Below are positions 51,187-60,857 of a stretch of DNA of 64,000 nt, piece after piece; the first letter of the stretch is position 1, and every line of letters begins with the position of its first letter. The stretch is from the NCBI GenBank assembly GCA_019417325.1, contig DXVO01000020.1:124001-188000 (forward strand). Reading direction: 5' to 3'. A program made the position numbers and the translations under genes. Source of the DNA: Parabacteroides sp. (lineage in GTDB: Bacteria > Bacteroidota > Bacteroidia > Bacteroidales > Tannerellaceae). The notes below the pieces were generated by a model. The model was not told the origin of the DNA, ran no database searches, and was given only the letters and a program-made list of their open reading frames with translations.

Positions 51187-51269
51187 TCTTCTTAATTTAA
51201 TAAGTTTGGCAAAAATAGGGAAAAATCCGGTGACTTTGAGAGGTATAGTATGTATTTAATCTATATATG

Positions 51270-52553
51270 CTAATATTTACAACCATTTATATCCCCTTTT
51301 AATATCCTAAAACCGATTCTGCAGTACATACACTTTTTCTTCTCGCAATATTCCCGTTTCAACTGGATAAGTGCCTGGCTATCGCCTGCATGGCAAACGA
51401 TTATTCCCGCATCCCGGAAAATGGATACAATCGAATTAGTTTCAGCCGGAAGAGCTTCCAGTATACGGATGGCACGTTCGCAATACTCGGGGCGTTTACA
51501 CCGGTTCCCATAAGCGAATAGCATCGGGACTACCGTATTGATAAGAAGGATATTCAGGGAGTTTTCCCCCACCGGTTTTTCTTTTGAAGGAGACACATGA
51601 TAGAAATGGTAATGCGTCTTCCAATAATCGGAAGGATGTACACGAAAGCATTTCTTGATATCACCGATACATCCGGCTTCAAGAATACAGGAGAAAAGCG
51701 TATCGTGTTGTATCCAGATAGCAGCAAGCTGGGCAAGTTTCAGATAAGGGAAATTCACCGGACGGATACGAAGGTTCTTAAAGACAGAACTATCCAATGG
51801 AGACAGATTGAATTTGCGTCTCAGGAAATTATATTCCTGTTGCAAAAAGCGGGAATAATAATCCGGTAACTCTCCTTCCAACATACCGGCCTGCCCAAAC
51901 AGCATGGCTTCTATTTGGGAAGCACTTCCCCGTTGTTTCTGTATACAACGCAGAGGCAGGCTTTTCGCCAGGCGTTCAAAGGCATCATTATTCACACCAA
52001 ACCCAAAATTGCGGGTTAAAGTGATATAGAATACTTCATTCCAGTCACTGTTATACCGCTCCAATAAGGCAAATATATCGAGCGTTTTGCGTTCCATCCG
52101 CTCACTGACAAGAAAGGCCAGCCAGGAAGACAGATGGAGCGGGTCAACAGAATGGATTGCATCCGCACAAGGAACAGGCTTCTCCCTGAAAAGCAACCAA
52201 TCTATATTCCGGGAAACAGCCTCCGGAACCGTCAGTATTACCTGGGGTATCTGTTCGCCGGTAGTCCGGTTGATATTCATATCGTTTACCCCGACAACAT
52301 GCAGGACAACAGCATCATACGCCTTATCCTCATCGTGATGATGGAGCAGCCAGTCCGAGGCTTTGTCGTGAATCTCCACACCGCCCGCCCAAAGGGTATC
52401 TCCTACCTTGACTTTCGCATTGAAAAAGTCAGGACCCGCATCTGTATTCTGTATTCCGGTATCAATCACCCGGACAGGACGTCCGTCTGTGGTAATCAGT
52501 TGAGTAGCTTCGAATAGTTTGTATTTCCAAACATAATGTAATAAACGTTCCAT
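51270..52553 (-). CDS. DUF2851 family protein
   Basis: 427 residues, soluble. The N-terminal block ERLLHYVWKYKLF and the IQNTDAGPDFFNAKVKVGDTLWAGGVEIHDKASDW segment are characteristic of DUF2851 proteins, nearly confined to Bacteroidetes. The C-terminal ends with a Cys-rich segment (CEKKKCMYCRIG). Role unknown. First gene of the minus-strand series 52553-47547. Confidence 0.9.
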   Translation of the reverse strand: MERLLHYVWKYKLFEATQLITTDGRPVRVIDTGIQNTDAGPDFFNAKVKVGDTLWAGGVEIHDKASDWLLHHHDEDKAYDAVVLHVVGVNDMNINRTTGEQIPQVILTVPEAVSRNIDWLLFREKPVPCADAIHSVDPLHLSSWLAFLVSERMERKTLDIFALLERYNSDWNEVFYITLTRNFGFGVNNDAFERLAKSLPLRCIQKQRGSASQIEAMLFGQAGMLEGELPDYYSRFLQQEYNFLRRKFNLSPLDSSVFKNLRIRPVNFPYLKLAQLAAIWIQHDTLFSCILEAGCIGDIKKCFRVHPSDYWKTHYHFYHVSPSKEKPVGENSLNILLINTVVPMLFAYGNRCKRPEYCERAIRILEALPAETNSIVSIFRDAGIIVCHAGDSQALIQLKREYCEKKKCMYCRIGFRILKGDINGCKY

Positions 52554-52601
52554 ACTTTTCCATGAGTTAAGATTTATGAGCCAAATCTAATCATTATTCT
52601 T

Positions 52602-52609
52602 TATATTTG
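52602..52609 (+). promoter_or_regulatory. Predicted -7 box of the dapB operon
   Basis: TATATTTG matches TAnnTTTG, 36 bases before the dapB ATG; no TTTG at the -33 distance. Confidence 0.45.
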
Positions 52610-52644
52610 CATTCTATTCTAATAATGAAACGAGAAAAAGAAAG

Positions 52645-53361
52645 ATGAAAATTGCACTTATAGGTTATGGAAAGATGGGAAAGACCATCGAACAAATTGC
52701 TGTTAGCAGAGGTCATGAAATTGTATCGATCGTAGATATAAACAATCCTGAAGAAATCCATTCGGATAATTTTAAAAGCGCAGATGTTGCCATCGAATTC
52801 ACCATTCCGGCTTCGGCATTTAATAATTATATGAATTGCTTTGCTGCCGGAGTTCCTGTCGTATCAGGTACAACCGGTTGGCTGGACCGTATCGACGAAA
52901 TTAAAGAAAAATGCGAAAAAGAAGGCAAAACATTTTTTTATGCCTCCAATTTCAGTATCGGGGTAAACATATTCTTCGCCCTCAACAAGCACCTGGCTAA
53001 GATTATGAATAATTTTCCAGCTTACGACGTAAAGATGACGGAAACCCATCATATCCACAAGCTGGATGCACCCAGCGGCACAGCTATCACGCTGGCAGAA
53101 GGAATCATCGAAAACATGGACCGGAAAGACCGCTGGACACTGGAGACTGCAGAACAGCCCACCGACCTGCCTATCCACGCCATCCGTGAAGGAGAGGTTC
53201 CGGGTATCCATGAAATCACTTATGAATCGGATGTCGATTATATAACTATCAAGCATGATGCAAAAAGCCGTGCCGGTTTTGCTTTAGGAGCTGTAGTAGC
53301 CGCTGAATTTACAGCCGGAAAGAAAGGGTTCCTCGGCATGGAAGATATGCTTAAATTCTAA
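52645..53361 (+). CDS. dapB: 4-hydroxy-tetrahydrodipicolinate reductase
   Basis: 238 residues. Nucleotide-binding GYGKMGKTIEQIA at the N-terminus, VVSGTTGWLD, and the family signature ETHHIHKLDAPSGTAITLAEGI with the catalytic His and Lys. It makes tetrahydrodipicolinate for lysine and diaminopimelate (cell wall). First gene of an operon with two signal peptidase genes and a WbqC gene (gaps of 15, 16 and 1 bases). Confidence 0.96.
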   Translation: MKIALIGYGKMGKTIEQIAVSRGHEIVSIVDINNPEEIHSDNFKSADVAIEFTIPASAFNNYMNCFAAGVPVVSGTTGWLDRIDEIKEKCEKEGKTFFYASNFSIGVNIFFALNKHLAKIMNNFPAYDVKMTETHHIHKLDAPSGTAITLAEGIIENMDRKDRWTLETAEQPTDLPIHAIREGEVPGIHEITYESDVDYITIKHDAKSRAGFALGAVVAAEFTAGKKGFLGMEDMLKF

Positions 53362-53376
53362 AATCCAATATAATAC

Positions 53377-54774
53377 ATGAAGAAGTTTTCCAAAAAACAA
53401 TGGATTAAATTCAGTATTGCCGCTATCCTGTATGCCCTGTTTGTGCTGTGGATGCGGAATGCCTGGTTATTGCTCGGATTAATCGTAATTATAGATATTT
53501 TCCTTACGCAATACATCCCCTGGGGAGCATGGAAACGCTCAAAGAATCCGAAAGTACGGAATATACTGGAATGGGTGGACGACATCGTCTTTGCATTGAT
53601 AGCCGTTTATTTCATTAATATTTTCATCTTCCAGAATTACCAGATACCCAGTTCTTCGCTGGAAAAATCACTGCTGGTAGGCGATTATCTGTTTGTCAGC
53701 AAGCTGAGCTACGGTCCCCGTGTCCCGAATACTCCAGTGGCTTTCCCTTTGGTACAGAACACTTTGCCATTCTTCAACAGCAAATCCTATCTGGACTGGC
53801 CGTTATGGGACTACAAGCGGGTTAAAGGTTTCGGTGATGTAAAGCGGAACGACATTGTGGTATTCAACTTCCCGGCAGGGGATACGGTCGCATTAAAAGT
53901 TCAGAATCCGGATTACTACAATCTGGTTGAACAATACGGACGCGAAAATGTCCTGACCGATAAGGCGACATTCGGAGAGGTTATCTACCGTCCGGTGGAT
54001 AAACGCGAAAATTACGTAAAACGCTGTATCGGTATGCCCGGCGACACGATTGAAGTACGCAACAACCAGGTATATATCGACGGAGTAGCTGCAAAAAATC
54101 CGGAAGACATGCAGTTCAATTATTTCGTTGAAACAGACGGTTCCGCCATAAGCGAAGAGCAATTCCGCCTGCTGGACATAAGCAAGGACGACCGGATACT
54201 GATTTCTAACGGTACATCCAACAAAGAAACACTGTCTCTATTGGGTTTCACACCGAACGAAAGCGGACAATACAACCCGGTCTATCATTTCCCGCTCACG
54301 CAAAAAGCGGTTGAAATCGCAAAGAAACTGCCGATTATAACAAAAATAATCATCGAACCGGACTCATGGGCCGGCTCAACTTACCCGTTGGGATATAATA
54401 CGGGATGGAGCCGCGACAACTACGGACCGCTTTGGATTCCGAAGAAAGGAGCGACTATTCCGCTGAACGAACGCAACCTGGCATTATATGAACGTTGCAT
54501 CAGAAATTATGAGAATAATCAACTGGAAGTAAAAGACGGGCAGGTTTTCATCAACGGCAAGCCTGAAACTTCGTATACATTCAAATACGATTATTACTGG
54601 ATGATGGGCGACAACCGCCATAACAGTGCAGACAGCCGTTCCTGGGGATTTGTTCCGGAAGACCACATTGTAGGCAAGCCTATTATGATTTGGTTATCAC
54701 TGGACAAAGACCGCAGCCTGTTTGACGGCGGTATCCGCTGGAACCGTATGTTCCGCTGGGTACACGCTGATTAA
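53377..54774 (+). CDS. lepB: Signal peptidase I (active form)
   Basis: 465 residues, longer than the E. coli enzyme. Two or three N-terminal spans, then the serine box IPSSSLEKSL (S94), the lysine box NYVKRCIGMPGD (K215) and the last box MMGDNRHNSADSRSWG. A large insert lies between the first two boxes and another (about 235-375) before the last. It removes signal peptides on the outer face of the inner membrane. The complete catalytic dyad contrasts with the next gene. Confidence 0.94.
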   Translation: MKKFSKKQWIKFSIAAILYALFVLWMRNAWLLLGLIVIIDIFLTQYIPWGAWKRSKNPKVRNILEWVDDIVFALIAVYFINIFIFQNYQIPSSSLEKSLLVGDYLFVSKLSYGPRVPNTPVAFPLVQNTLPFFNSKSYLDWPLWDYKRVKGFGDVKRNDIVVFNFPAGDTVALKVQNPDYYNLVEQYGRENVLTDKATFGEVIYRPVDKRENYVKRCIGMPGDTIEVRNNQVYIDGVAAKNPEDMQFNYFVETDGSAISEEQFRLLDISKDDRILISNGTSNKETLSLLGFTPNESGQYNPVYHFPLTQKAVEIAKKLPIITKIIIEPDSWAGSTYPLGYNTGWSRDNYGPLWIPKKGATIPLNERNLALYERCIRNYENNQLEVKDGQVFINGKPETSYTFKYDYYWMMGDNRHNSADSRSWGFVPEDHIVGKPIMIWLSLDKDRSLFDGGIRWNRMFRWVHAD

Positions 54775-54790
54775 GTGCGATAAATAACGT

Positions 54791-55645
54791 ATGAAACAAT
54801 CCCTTGCATCATTCCTTAAATGGTTGGCAACAATTGCAGTTGCCATAGGGGTTGTTATGTGCATACGTTATTTCCTTGTCGAATCGTACCGGGTATCTAC
54901 GGATGCCATGGAAGAAGCATTACATAAGGGAGATTATATCCTGGTAAACAAACTGCAGGAACGGGAGAACCCCGGAAGGAACCGCGTAGTACTTTTCACC
55001 AGTCCGCTACGGAAAGACACCTTATCCGCTCCCTTGTTTCTTGCCCGGTGTATCGGAATGCCCGGCGATACGATTGAAATCAGCAACGAAGGCTACAAAA
55101 TAAACGGAGTACAACTTCCCCCTTCCCCCCGTGCATTAAGCACCTATTTCGTTGCACAAAACGGAGTCTCCGATTTTCTGAATGCCGCAAAAAAACTAAA
55201 TATCCCCATACGGGACCGGGTTATCGAACCTTACGGCTTCACGCTATCACTTACTACATTTGAAGAATATCAAATCAGGGAAGAACTGGACGATGATGCC
55301 AACGGACGCTTTTTACAAAGCAAAACAAGCACTTACACACTGGTCGTTCCCCGTAAAGACAGAGCTTACCGCCTGAACGAGACAACGTTGAATGCCTGTA
55401 AAGAGGCTATCCTGAAAGAAACAGGAAACCGCGCGGTTATCCGCGATGGGAAACTGTATCTGGATGGAAAGGAAACACTCTTCTTTTTCTTTAAACAAGA
55501 CTATTATTGGATGCTGGCAGATAATACGAACGAATCGGTAGATTCGCGCCACCTGGGTTTTATCCCTTCCAGCCATATCATAGGCAACGCTTGGTTCTGC
55601 TGGTACAGTACAGACAAACAACACTTTTTTAAACCAGTCAAATAA
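54791..55645 (+). CDS. Signal peptidase I paralogue lacking catalytic Ser and Lys
   Basis: 284 residues, one N-terminal span (about 12-30) and the S26 fold boxes in order. In the serine box YRVSTDAMEEAL the nucleophile is Ala39, in the lysine box FLARCIGMPGD the base is Ala85, and the last box is MLADNTNESVDSR instead of GDNR. So both catalytic residues are lost although the frame is intact and the fold segments (CIGMPGDTIE) are well preserved. It probably acts as a non-catalytic partner or chaperone of the active enzyme upstream. Most automatic annotation would call it lepB. Confidence 0.88.
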   Translation: MKQSLASFLKWLATIAVAIGVVMCIRYFLVESYRVSTDAMEEALHKGDYILVNKLQERENPGRNRVVLFTSPLRKDTLSAPLFLARCIGMPGDTIEISNEGYKINGVQLPPSPRALSTYFVAQNGVSDFLNAAKKLNIPIRDRVIEPYGFTLSLTTFEEYQIREELDDDANGRFLQSKTSTYTLVVPRKDRAYRLNETTLNACKEAILKETGNRAVIRDGKLYLDGKETLFFFFKQDYYWMLADNTNESVDSRHLGFIPSSHIIGNAWFCWYSTDKQHFFKPVK

Positions 55646-55646
55646 C

Positions 55647-56270
55647 ATGCAATCCGTATATCTTTCCACAGCTTATCTGGGACCTGTCCAGCAATATTGC
55701 AAACTCTGCCAATACCCGGAAGTACATATCGAAACAGCGGAGAATTACCTGAAACAAACCTACCGCAACCGCTGTATCATTGCTGCGGCAAACGGTCCGC
55801 TGGCACTTTCCGTCCCCATTGTCAAGCCGGACACCCTCAAATGCCAGACGAAAGATATCCGCATCTCCGACCACGGAAACTGGCGTCACCTGCATTGGAA
55901 CGCATTGGTCTCCGCTTACAACCTCAGTCCGTTTTTTGAATATTACGAAGAAGATTTCGCTCCGTTTTATGAGAAAAAATACGAGTTCCTGTTCGACTAT
56001 AATGAAGAATTGCGCAATCTTATCTGCCGGTTGCTGGATATCAATCCACACATTCTTTATACGAACGAGTATCAGCCGGAAGTGCCCAACGATTTCCGTG
56101 AAACCATACGTCCTAAACATGAAGGGGAAGATCCCGCATTCCGCCCCAAACCCTATTACCAGGTATTCAAGGAAAAATTCGGATTCCTCCCCAATCTGAG
56201 TATCGTCGATTTATTATTCAATATGGGCCCGGAAGGGTTGATTGTCCTCCGGGACTCCATCTGCAAATAA
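55647..56270 (+). CDS. WbqC family protein
   Basis: 207 residues. YLGPVQQYCKL...HIETAENYLKQTYRNRCIIAAANGPLALSVPI and DHGNWRHLHWNALVSAY match WbqC, a family found in O-antigen and other glycan loci. The activity is not established. It starts one base after the preceding stop, at the end of the dapB-lepB operon. Confidence 0.88.
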   Translation: MQSVYLSTAYLGPVQQYCKLCQYPEVHIETAENYLKQTYRNRCIIAAANGPLALSVPIVKPDTLKCQTKDIRISDHGNWRHLHWNALVSAYNLSPFFEYYEEDFAPFYEKKYEFLFDYNEELRNLICRLLDINPHILYTNEYQPEVPNDFRETIRPKHEGEDPAFRPKPYYQVFKEKFGFLPNLSIVDLLFNMGPEGLIVLRDSICK

Positions 56271-56274
56271 ATTA

Positions 56275-57363
56275 TCAGGCTGTTACCTCTTTGATTGCCA
56301 GCAGCAAGGCTTCCATGTCTTCCGGATAAACATCCCCGATATTTCCGATACGGAATGTATCGGCATCCGATATTTTACCCGGATAAATAACGAACCCTTT
56401 TGCTTTCAGCTTTTCATAGAAAGACACAAAAGAAAAATCGGCTGAAGGATAATAGAAAGAAGTAATAATCGGTCCTTGTGAAGCATCCGGCAACAACGTC
56501 TTATAGCCTAATGCACGCATACCGTCAACCAACGTACGGTGGTTCTTTTTATACCGTTCATAGCGTGCAGCAATACCGCCCTCTTCATTTAATTCCTGCA
56601 TTGCCTGCCAGAAAGCATGGACAACATGTGTCGGAGAAGTGAAACGCCATTTTCCTCCTCCTTTTTCCATTGTTTCCCACTGGGCATACATATCCAGGGA
56701 CAAAGAGCGGGCATTTCCCTTTGTTGCCGCCAGTTTATCCTTACGGGCGATTACGAAACCAAAACCGGGGACTCCCTGAATACATTTATTGGCACTGCTA
56801 ACCAAAAAATCTATCCCCGTTTTCTGCATATCGATAGGTACTCCGCCAAAACTGCTCATCGCATCCACAATAAATGTAACATTACGGTTACGTATCACCT
56901 CACCCACTTCTTCTATCGGATTCAGCAATCCGGTTGTCGTTTCGCTGTGTACCATAGAAAGATGGGTGATACCCGGATTTTCTTCCAATGCCTTACGTGC
57001 CACCTCTCCGGTAATCAGTTCCGTTTCATGGAGAGACACCAACACATGGTCGATATGGTAATAACGGGCAATCTCAGCCATACGTTTACCATAAGCGCCA
57101 TTTGCCAGAATAAGCAATTTATCATTCGGGCCTACAGCCGCACCGATTGTCGCTTCTACGCAATACGTACCGCTTCCCTGTAAAAGTACATCCGTATATT
57201 CATTCTCATCCACCCCGGCAATAGCCAACAGCCCTTTACGGATAGGAGTTACGATTCCTTCATTATAATCTTTATCCCATGTACACCAATCCTGCAACAT
57301 CGCTTCACGGACTGTTTCGGATGTACTTAAAGGACCGGGAGTAAGCAACAAATAATTTCTCAT
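56275..57363 (-). CDS. phnW: 2-aminoethylphosphonate:pyruvate aminotransferase
   Basis: 362 residues, class V PLP enzyme. LLTPGPLSTSETVREAMLQDWCTWDKDYN at the N-terminus, FIVDAMSSFGGVPID, and the PLP lysine in SSANKCIQGVPGFGF are typical of PhnW. It transfers the amino group of 2-aminoethylphosphonate to pyruvate, giving phosphonoacetaldehyde for the phnX product encoded just upstream. Confidence 0.94.
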   Translation of the reverse strand: MRNYLLLTPGPLSTSETVREAMLQDWCTWDKDYNEGIVTPIRKGLLAIAGVDENEYTDVLLQGSGTYCVEATIGAAVGPNDKLLILANGAYGKRMAEIARYYHIDHVLVSLHETELITGEVARKALEENPGITHLSMVHSETTTGLLNPIEEVGEVIRNRNVTFIVDAMSSFGGVPIDMQKTGIDFLVSSANKCIQGVPGFGFVIARKDKLAATKGNARSLSLDMYAQWETMEKGGGKWRFTSPTHVVHAFWQAMQELNEEGGIAARYERYKKNHRTLVDGMRALGYKTLLPDASQGPIITSFYYPSADFSFVSFYEKLKAKGFVIYPGKISDADTFRIGNIGDVYPEDMEALLLAIKEVTA

Positions 57364-57395
57364 TTTATGTATCTATTTTTATTATGACTATTCTG

Positions 57396-57456
57396 ATTCA
57401 TACTTATGATTCTCCTAATTCATAGTTATGAATCGGAAAAACCATAACTATGAATT
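57396..57456. repeat. Dispersed palindromic repeat, copy 2
   Basis: Perfect 14-bp inverted repeat (AATTCATAGTTATG at 57417-57430, CATAACTATGAATT at 57443-57456). It is preceded by the 16-mer ATTCATACTTATGATT at 57396-57411, found also at 35124-35139. It lies between phnX and phnW, two genes on the same strand, so it could modulate transcript ends or stability. Confidence 0.6.
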
Positions 57457-57476
57457 AAAAATGTGCAATCGAAGCT

Positions 57477-58259
57477 TCAACGATTAATTTTCTCAATACA
57501 GGCAGGCAGTTCCGTAATATTATCCAATACAAAATGTGCCCCGGCATCCAACATACGTTGGCGTACCTCTTTCTTCAACGGGATTAACTCTTCTGCTGAA
57601 CGATGCTTGTATTCATCCTCACTCAACCCCATTTCATTACTTCCGGTAATAAGACCGATACTCCACACCTTCGCATTCACGCCTTCCTTGATATCGGCTA
57701 TCGTGTCACCGACTTTCACCACATTATCCACAGAAGGAACAGCAAGGTCTATCATGTTTTGGTAAATCATATAAGGAGCAGGACGCCCGGCCGGAACATC
57801 ATCCGGAGTAACTAGGTTATCCACAACATATCCTTTTGCAGCTGCACCGGGGCGAACAACATCCATCATAGCCTGCGTATAACCAGTAGTTGAACCGATC
57901 TTTATTCCCTGTTCACGCAATAATTTCATAGTCTCCAGCACACCGGGAATCGGAGTAGTAAAATTGCTCAGTGAAGCAAAAAGATGCCTCTCAAAACTCT
58001 TATACATCTCATTCACATCGTCCATATTCCAAGCTCGGTTATAACGAGCCTGAAACTTTGCATTCACTTCCGGCATACTGAGAATCGCTTTGATATGGTC
58101 TATCTTCAGCAAGCCCATCGGCTCGCGTGCCTGCCGATAAGTAATATCAATACCTTTCTCTTCGGAAAACACTTTCAGGAACGCATTCAAAGGGGCGAAG
58201 CAACCGAAATCGACAGCCGTTCCCGCCCAATCCATAATCACACATGAAATCTTTTTCAT
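57477..58259 (-). CDS. phnX: Phosphonoacetaldehyde hydrolase
   Basis: 260 residues of the HAD superfamily. VIMDWAGTAVDFGCFAP gives the nucleophile Asp, the cap domain supplies the Schiff-base lysine in PMGLLKIDHIK, and KVGDTIADIKEG is the last HAD motif. It cleaves the C-P bond to acetaldehyde and phosphate. It shares a minus-strand unit with phnW and the DUF5690 transporter. Confidence 0.94.
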   Translation of the reverse strand: MKKISCVIMDWAGTAVDFGCFAPLNAFLKVFSEEKGIDITYRQAREPMGLLKIDHIKAILSMPEVNAKFQARYNRAWNMDDVNEMYKSFERHLFASLSNFTTPIPGVLETMKLLREQGIKIGSTTGYTQAMMDVVRPGAAAKGYVVDNLVTPDDVPAGRPAPYMIYQNMIDLAVPSVDNVVKVGDTIADIKEGVNAKVWSIGLITGSNEMGLSEDEYKHRSAEELIPLKKEVRQRMLDAGAHFVLDNITELPACIEKINR

Positions 58260-58298
58260 AAATAAACAGATGATATATTTTAATTATTATTTTCTGAT

Positions 58299-59639
58299 TC
58301 AAGCCATTGTAACGGCATTCTGCGGAGTCGATTGGAAGGCAGTCTTGTCTTTCACCGGCGCCCCGTTTTCCCGACGATAGCGCTGATGCAAATATACGAA
58401 GGAACAGATGAATGTGATACAGCAAAAGATACCGACATAACCGGCAAGCTGGTTATAAAATACAGCCCAGTCGATAGCCGGATGCAAAAACTCTTTCAGT
58501 GCAAGAACCAGAACCGTTCCGGTATACCCCAGAAAGTCTGTCGTTACGATAAAAAATCCTACATTCCCCCGTATCCGGAAACAAGCAATAAAACGGTCAA
58601 AGAAAATTGTCTGGAAGGTCAAATAAGCAATATACAGACATAAACTCTGGATAAACAGCCAGACCACAGGAGATAACTGAAACTGTTCCTGGCCGAAAGA
58701 AACCACTGTCATCACAATCATTCCTGCAATAATCAAACCGAAAAGTATGGAAAGTGCTTTCAGGTTATCTTTCACCAATACCATCAAACCGAAAATTCCG
58801 AGGATAATCAAGGTAACAATGCCATCTATACGGGCAAACATCCAGGGAGAGTAATTGGATACATCAATGATATTCACCAAAAAATCTTCTTTTATATCAC
58901 GCAGGATAACAATCGCTATATTGGCTACAAACAACAGGGTTAGGAAGGGCATATAACTTTTGAAAAGCTCCCAGCGCTGTTTGCCATTTAACGTCTCACG
59001 CTCCGACTTCATTTCTATATCCTCGACTGTCGGTTCCGGTAAACGATTCAGTATATATCCCAGCAAAGCCAGAAGCGGAAGTGCCACGGCTCCGATTAAT
59101 GCGGGCATCCAAAACTCGTTTACATGCAACGTATTCATTACATAAAGCCCCAACGATTTTGCCGTACCGGAACTGATCACCATACTCACACCCAACAAAC
59201 TGGCTAAAATATCCGTCATCCGCCGTCCTTCAATAAAACTGAAAATAACTCCCCACATACATCCCAGCGAAAGACCGTTCAGGAACATGGCTGCTATATT
59301 ATAAGGAGCGGACAGCAAACCGAAAAATACCAATGAAAGTTCCGCCATCACAATCGACATCAGGATAAACTTCAAACGTTCTTCCCGCTTCAGCTCGGAT
59401 ATCAGTTTAATCCCCATAAACTTAGAAATTACGTATCCTAATATCTGGGAAATGGTAACTACTACTTTATAATCCATATTAAACAACTCCAAATCCTCAA
59501 ATGCGGCAGCCGTATAAGGTTTGCGCAGTGCATAAACCAAAGAATAAGATAACAGGGCTGCACCACCTGCCCAAAGGATAAAAAGCAGATCGGAAAACCG
59601 TTTCCGGGATGGACTCATTGTTTGTTGTTTACTTTTCAT
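58299..59639 (-). CDS. DUF5690 family MFS-like transporter, probable phosphonate uptake
   Basis: 446 residues with 12 predicted spans (LLFILWAGGAALLSYSLVYALRKPYTAAAFEDLELF at the start). It fits DUF5690, an MFS-like family of Bacteroidetes. First gene of the unit with phnX and phnW, so 2-aminoethylphosphonate or a similar compound is a plausible substrate by inference. The next gene on the left starts 39 bases away. Confidence 0.85.
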   Translation of the reverse strand: MKSKQQTMSPSRKRFSDLLFILWAGGAALLSYSLVYALRKPYTAAAFEDLELFNMDYKVVVTISQILGYVISKFMGIKLISELKREERLKFILMSIVMAELSLVFFGLLSAPYNIAAMFLNGLSLGCMWGVIFSFIEGRRMTDILASLLGVSMVISSGTAKSLGLYVMNTLHVNEFWMPALIGAVALPLLALLGYILNRLPEPTVEDIEMKSERETLNGKQRWELFKSYMPFLTLLFVANIAIVILRDIKEDFLVNIIDVSNYSPWMFARIDGIVTLIILGIFGLMVLVKDNLKALSILFGLIIAGMIVMTVVSFGQEQFQLSPVVWLFIQSLCLYIAYLTFQTIFFDRFIACFRIRGNVGFFIVTTDFLGYTGTVLVLALKEFLHPAIDWAVFYNQLAGYVGIFCCITFICSFVYLHQRYRRENGAPVKDKTAFQSTPQNAVTMA

Positions 59640-59834
59640 ATTGCTGTTATTTTCGTTTCCGACAGCAAAAGTAGAGGTGCGATATTACAACAATATTACT
59701 GAATACATGAATATTCATGATTTATACCACATTATAAATCAATAAATTATAAAGAAATATTTATGTAACATTCATGTAGTGGAAATGCAATATCACCGTA
59801 TTTATTTTGCAATACAATCAAGTAAATTACAAAA

Positions 59835-60719
59835 ATGACAAACGACCTACTGGAACTTTTCAACCGTATCGAATACCTGCGTAAAAACGGGGTGAAAATG
59901 AAAGAAATAGCAAACTGTGCAGGCATGGCTCCAAGCATATTATCCTCATTGTATACCACTGTCCTGCCGGCTTACTTCGAAGAAATTAAAACAAAACCTC
60001 AGGAGGATGCTTTAGAGCATGCTTTAACCTTAGTAAATAACCTGTCCAAACGCAGACTGCTCAACAGCCTCCCCGAATTATTAGTACGTTTGGATGAAAT
60101 GGAAATTACACCGGAACAAAATCCGGCAAACAGTAATCCTTTTATCGAACACCTTCAGGAAGAAATGATGCTCTCGCCCCAGAAAGCCGGAAACCTTTGT
60201 GGCATATACACCAGCTACAGCCTCTCCTCCTCTTCCGACTGTCTGAAAATGGAGCCGTTTATCATTACAGCTCCCGAATACCAGGGATACATTAAAATCG
60301 GGCGCCTCAACGCTTACGGAGAGGCACAATGGGGAATGGGTGTGATTGGCGACCCCCAGAATTTTTATTGTATGTTCAGCGAAAATCCCACCCCACAATT
60401 TACCCTGGTAACAATTTATCTGCAAATCCCTTTCTTCCATAACCCGAAACAATTACGCGGTTTATACATCGGCCTGGATTATAATCGAAATCCGGTAGCA
60501 CGCCGGATTCTACTTATCAAATCATCAGACAGCACCGATATGGATGTTTTTACGTCCATGCCTGCAGGCTTAATCCGAAAAGAAGATTTTACTCCCGAAC
60601 AACAGGCGTACTATGACTATACTTGTCAGGCCGGAGATTATATCAAAATGTGCACAGTCCCTTCCCTGCAAATGAACGAAACAGACCTGATAAAAGAAAA
60701 GAAGATGCTGGAACTATAA
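59835..60719 (+). CDS. Unknown protein with N-terminal helix-turn-helix-like segment, possible regulator of the phn cluster
   Basis: 294 residues. The first 40 residues (LLELFNRIEYLRKNGVKMKEIANCAGMAPSILSSLYTTV) resemble an Xre-type helix-turn-helix. The rest (about 100-290) is a beta-rich domain not recognised, with AYGEAQWGMGVIGDPQNFYCMFSEN. It is divergently transcribed from the DUF5690 gene across 195 bases, as expected for a local regulator, but no binding site was found. Function is inference. Confidence 0.6.
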   Translation: MTNDLLELFNRIEYLRKNGVKMKEIANCAGMAPSILSSLYTTVLPAYFEEIKTKPQEDALEHALTLVNNLSKRRLLNSLPELLVRLDEMEITPEQNPANSNPFIEHLQEEMMLSPQKAGNLCGIYTSYSLSSSSDCLKMEPFIITAPEYQGYIKIGRLNAYGEAQWGMGVIGDPQNFYCMFSENPTPQFTLVTIYLQIPFFHNPKQLRGLYIGLDYNRNPVARRILLIKSSDSTDMDVFTSMPAGLIRKEDFTPEQQAYYDYTCQAGDYIKMCTVPSLQMNETDLIKEKKMLEL

Positions 60720-60857
60720 TCCTGTCATTTTTTACTGTAATGATGATAGTTTGGCAACAAATTCTTACTTTCGCAAAGTGGAGATAAATCCGGCCTGTGC
60801 CAAAAGGCTGCGGATAATAGTGGGAATCTTTCGATATATCTTAATTATTTATATACC

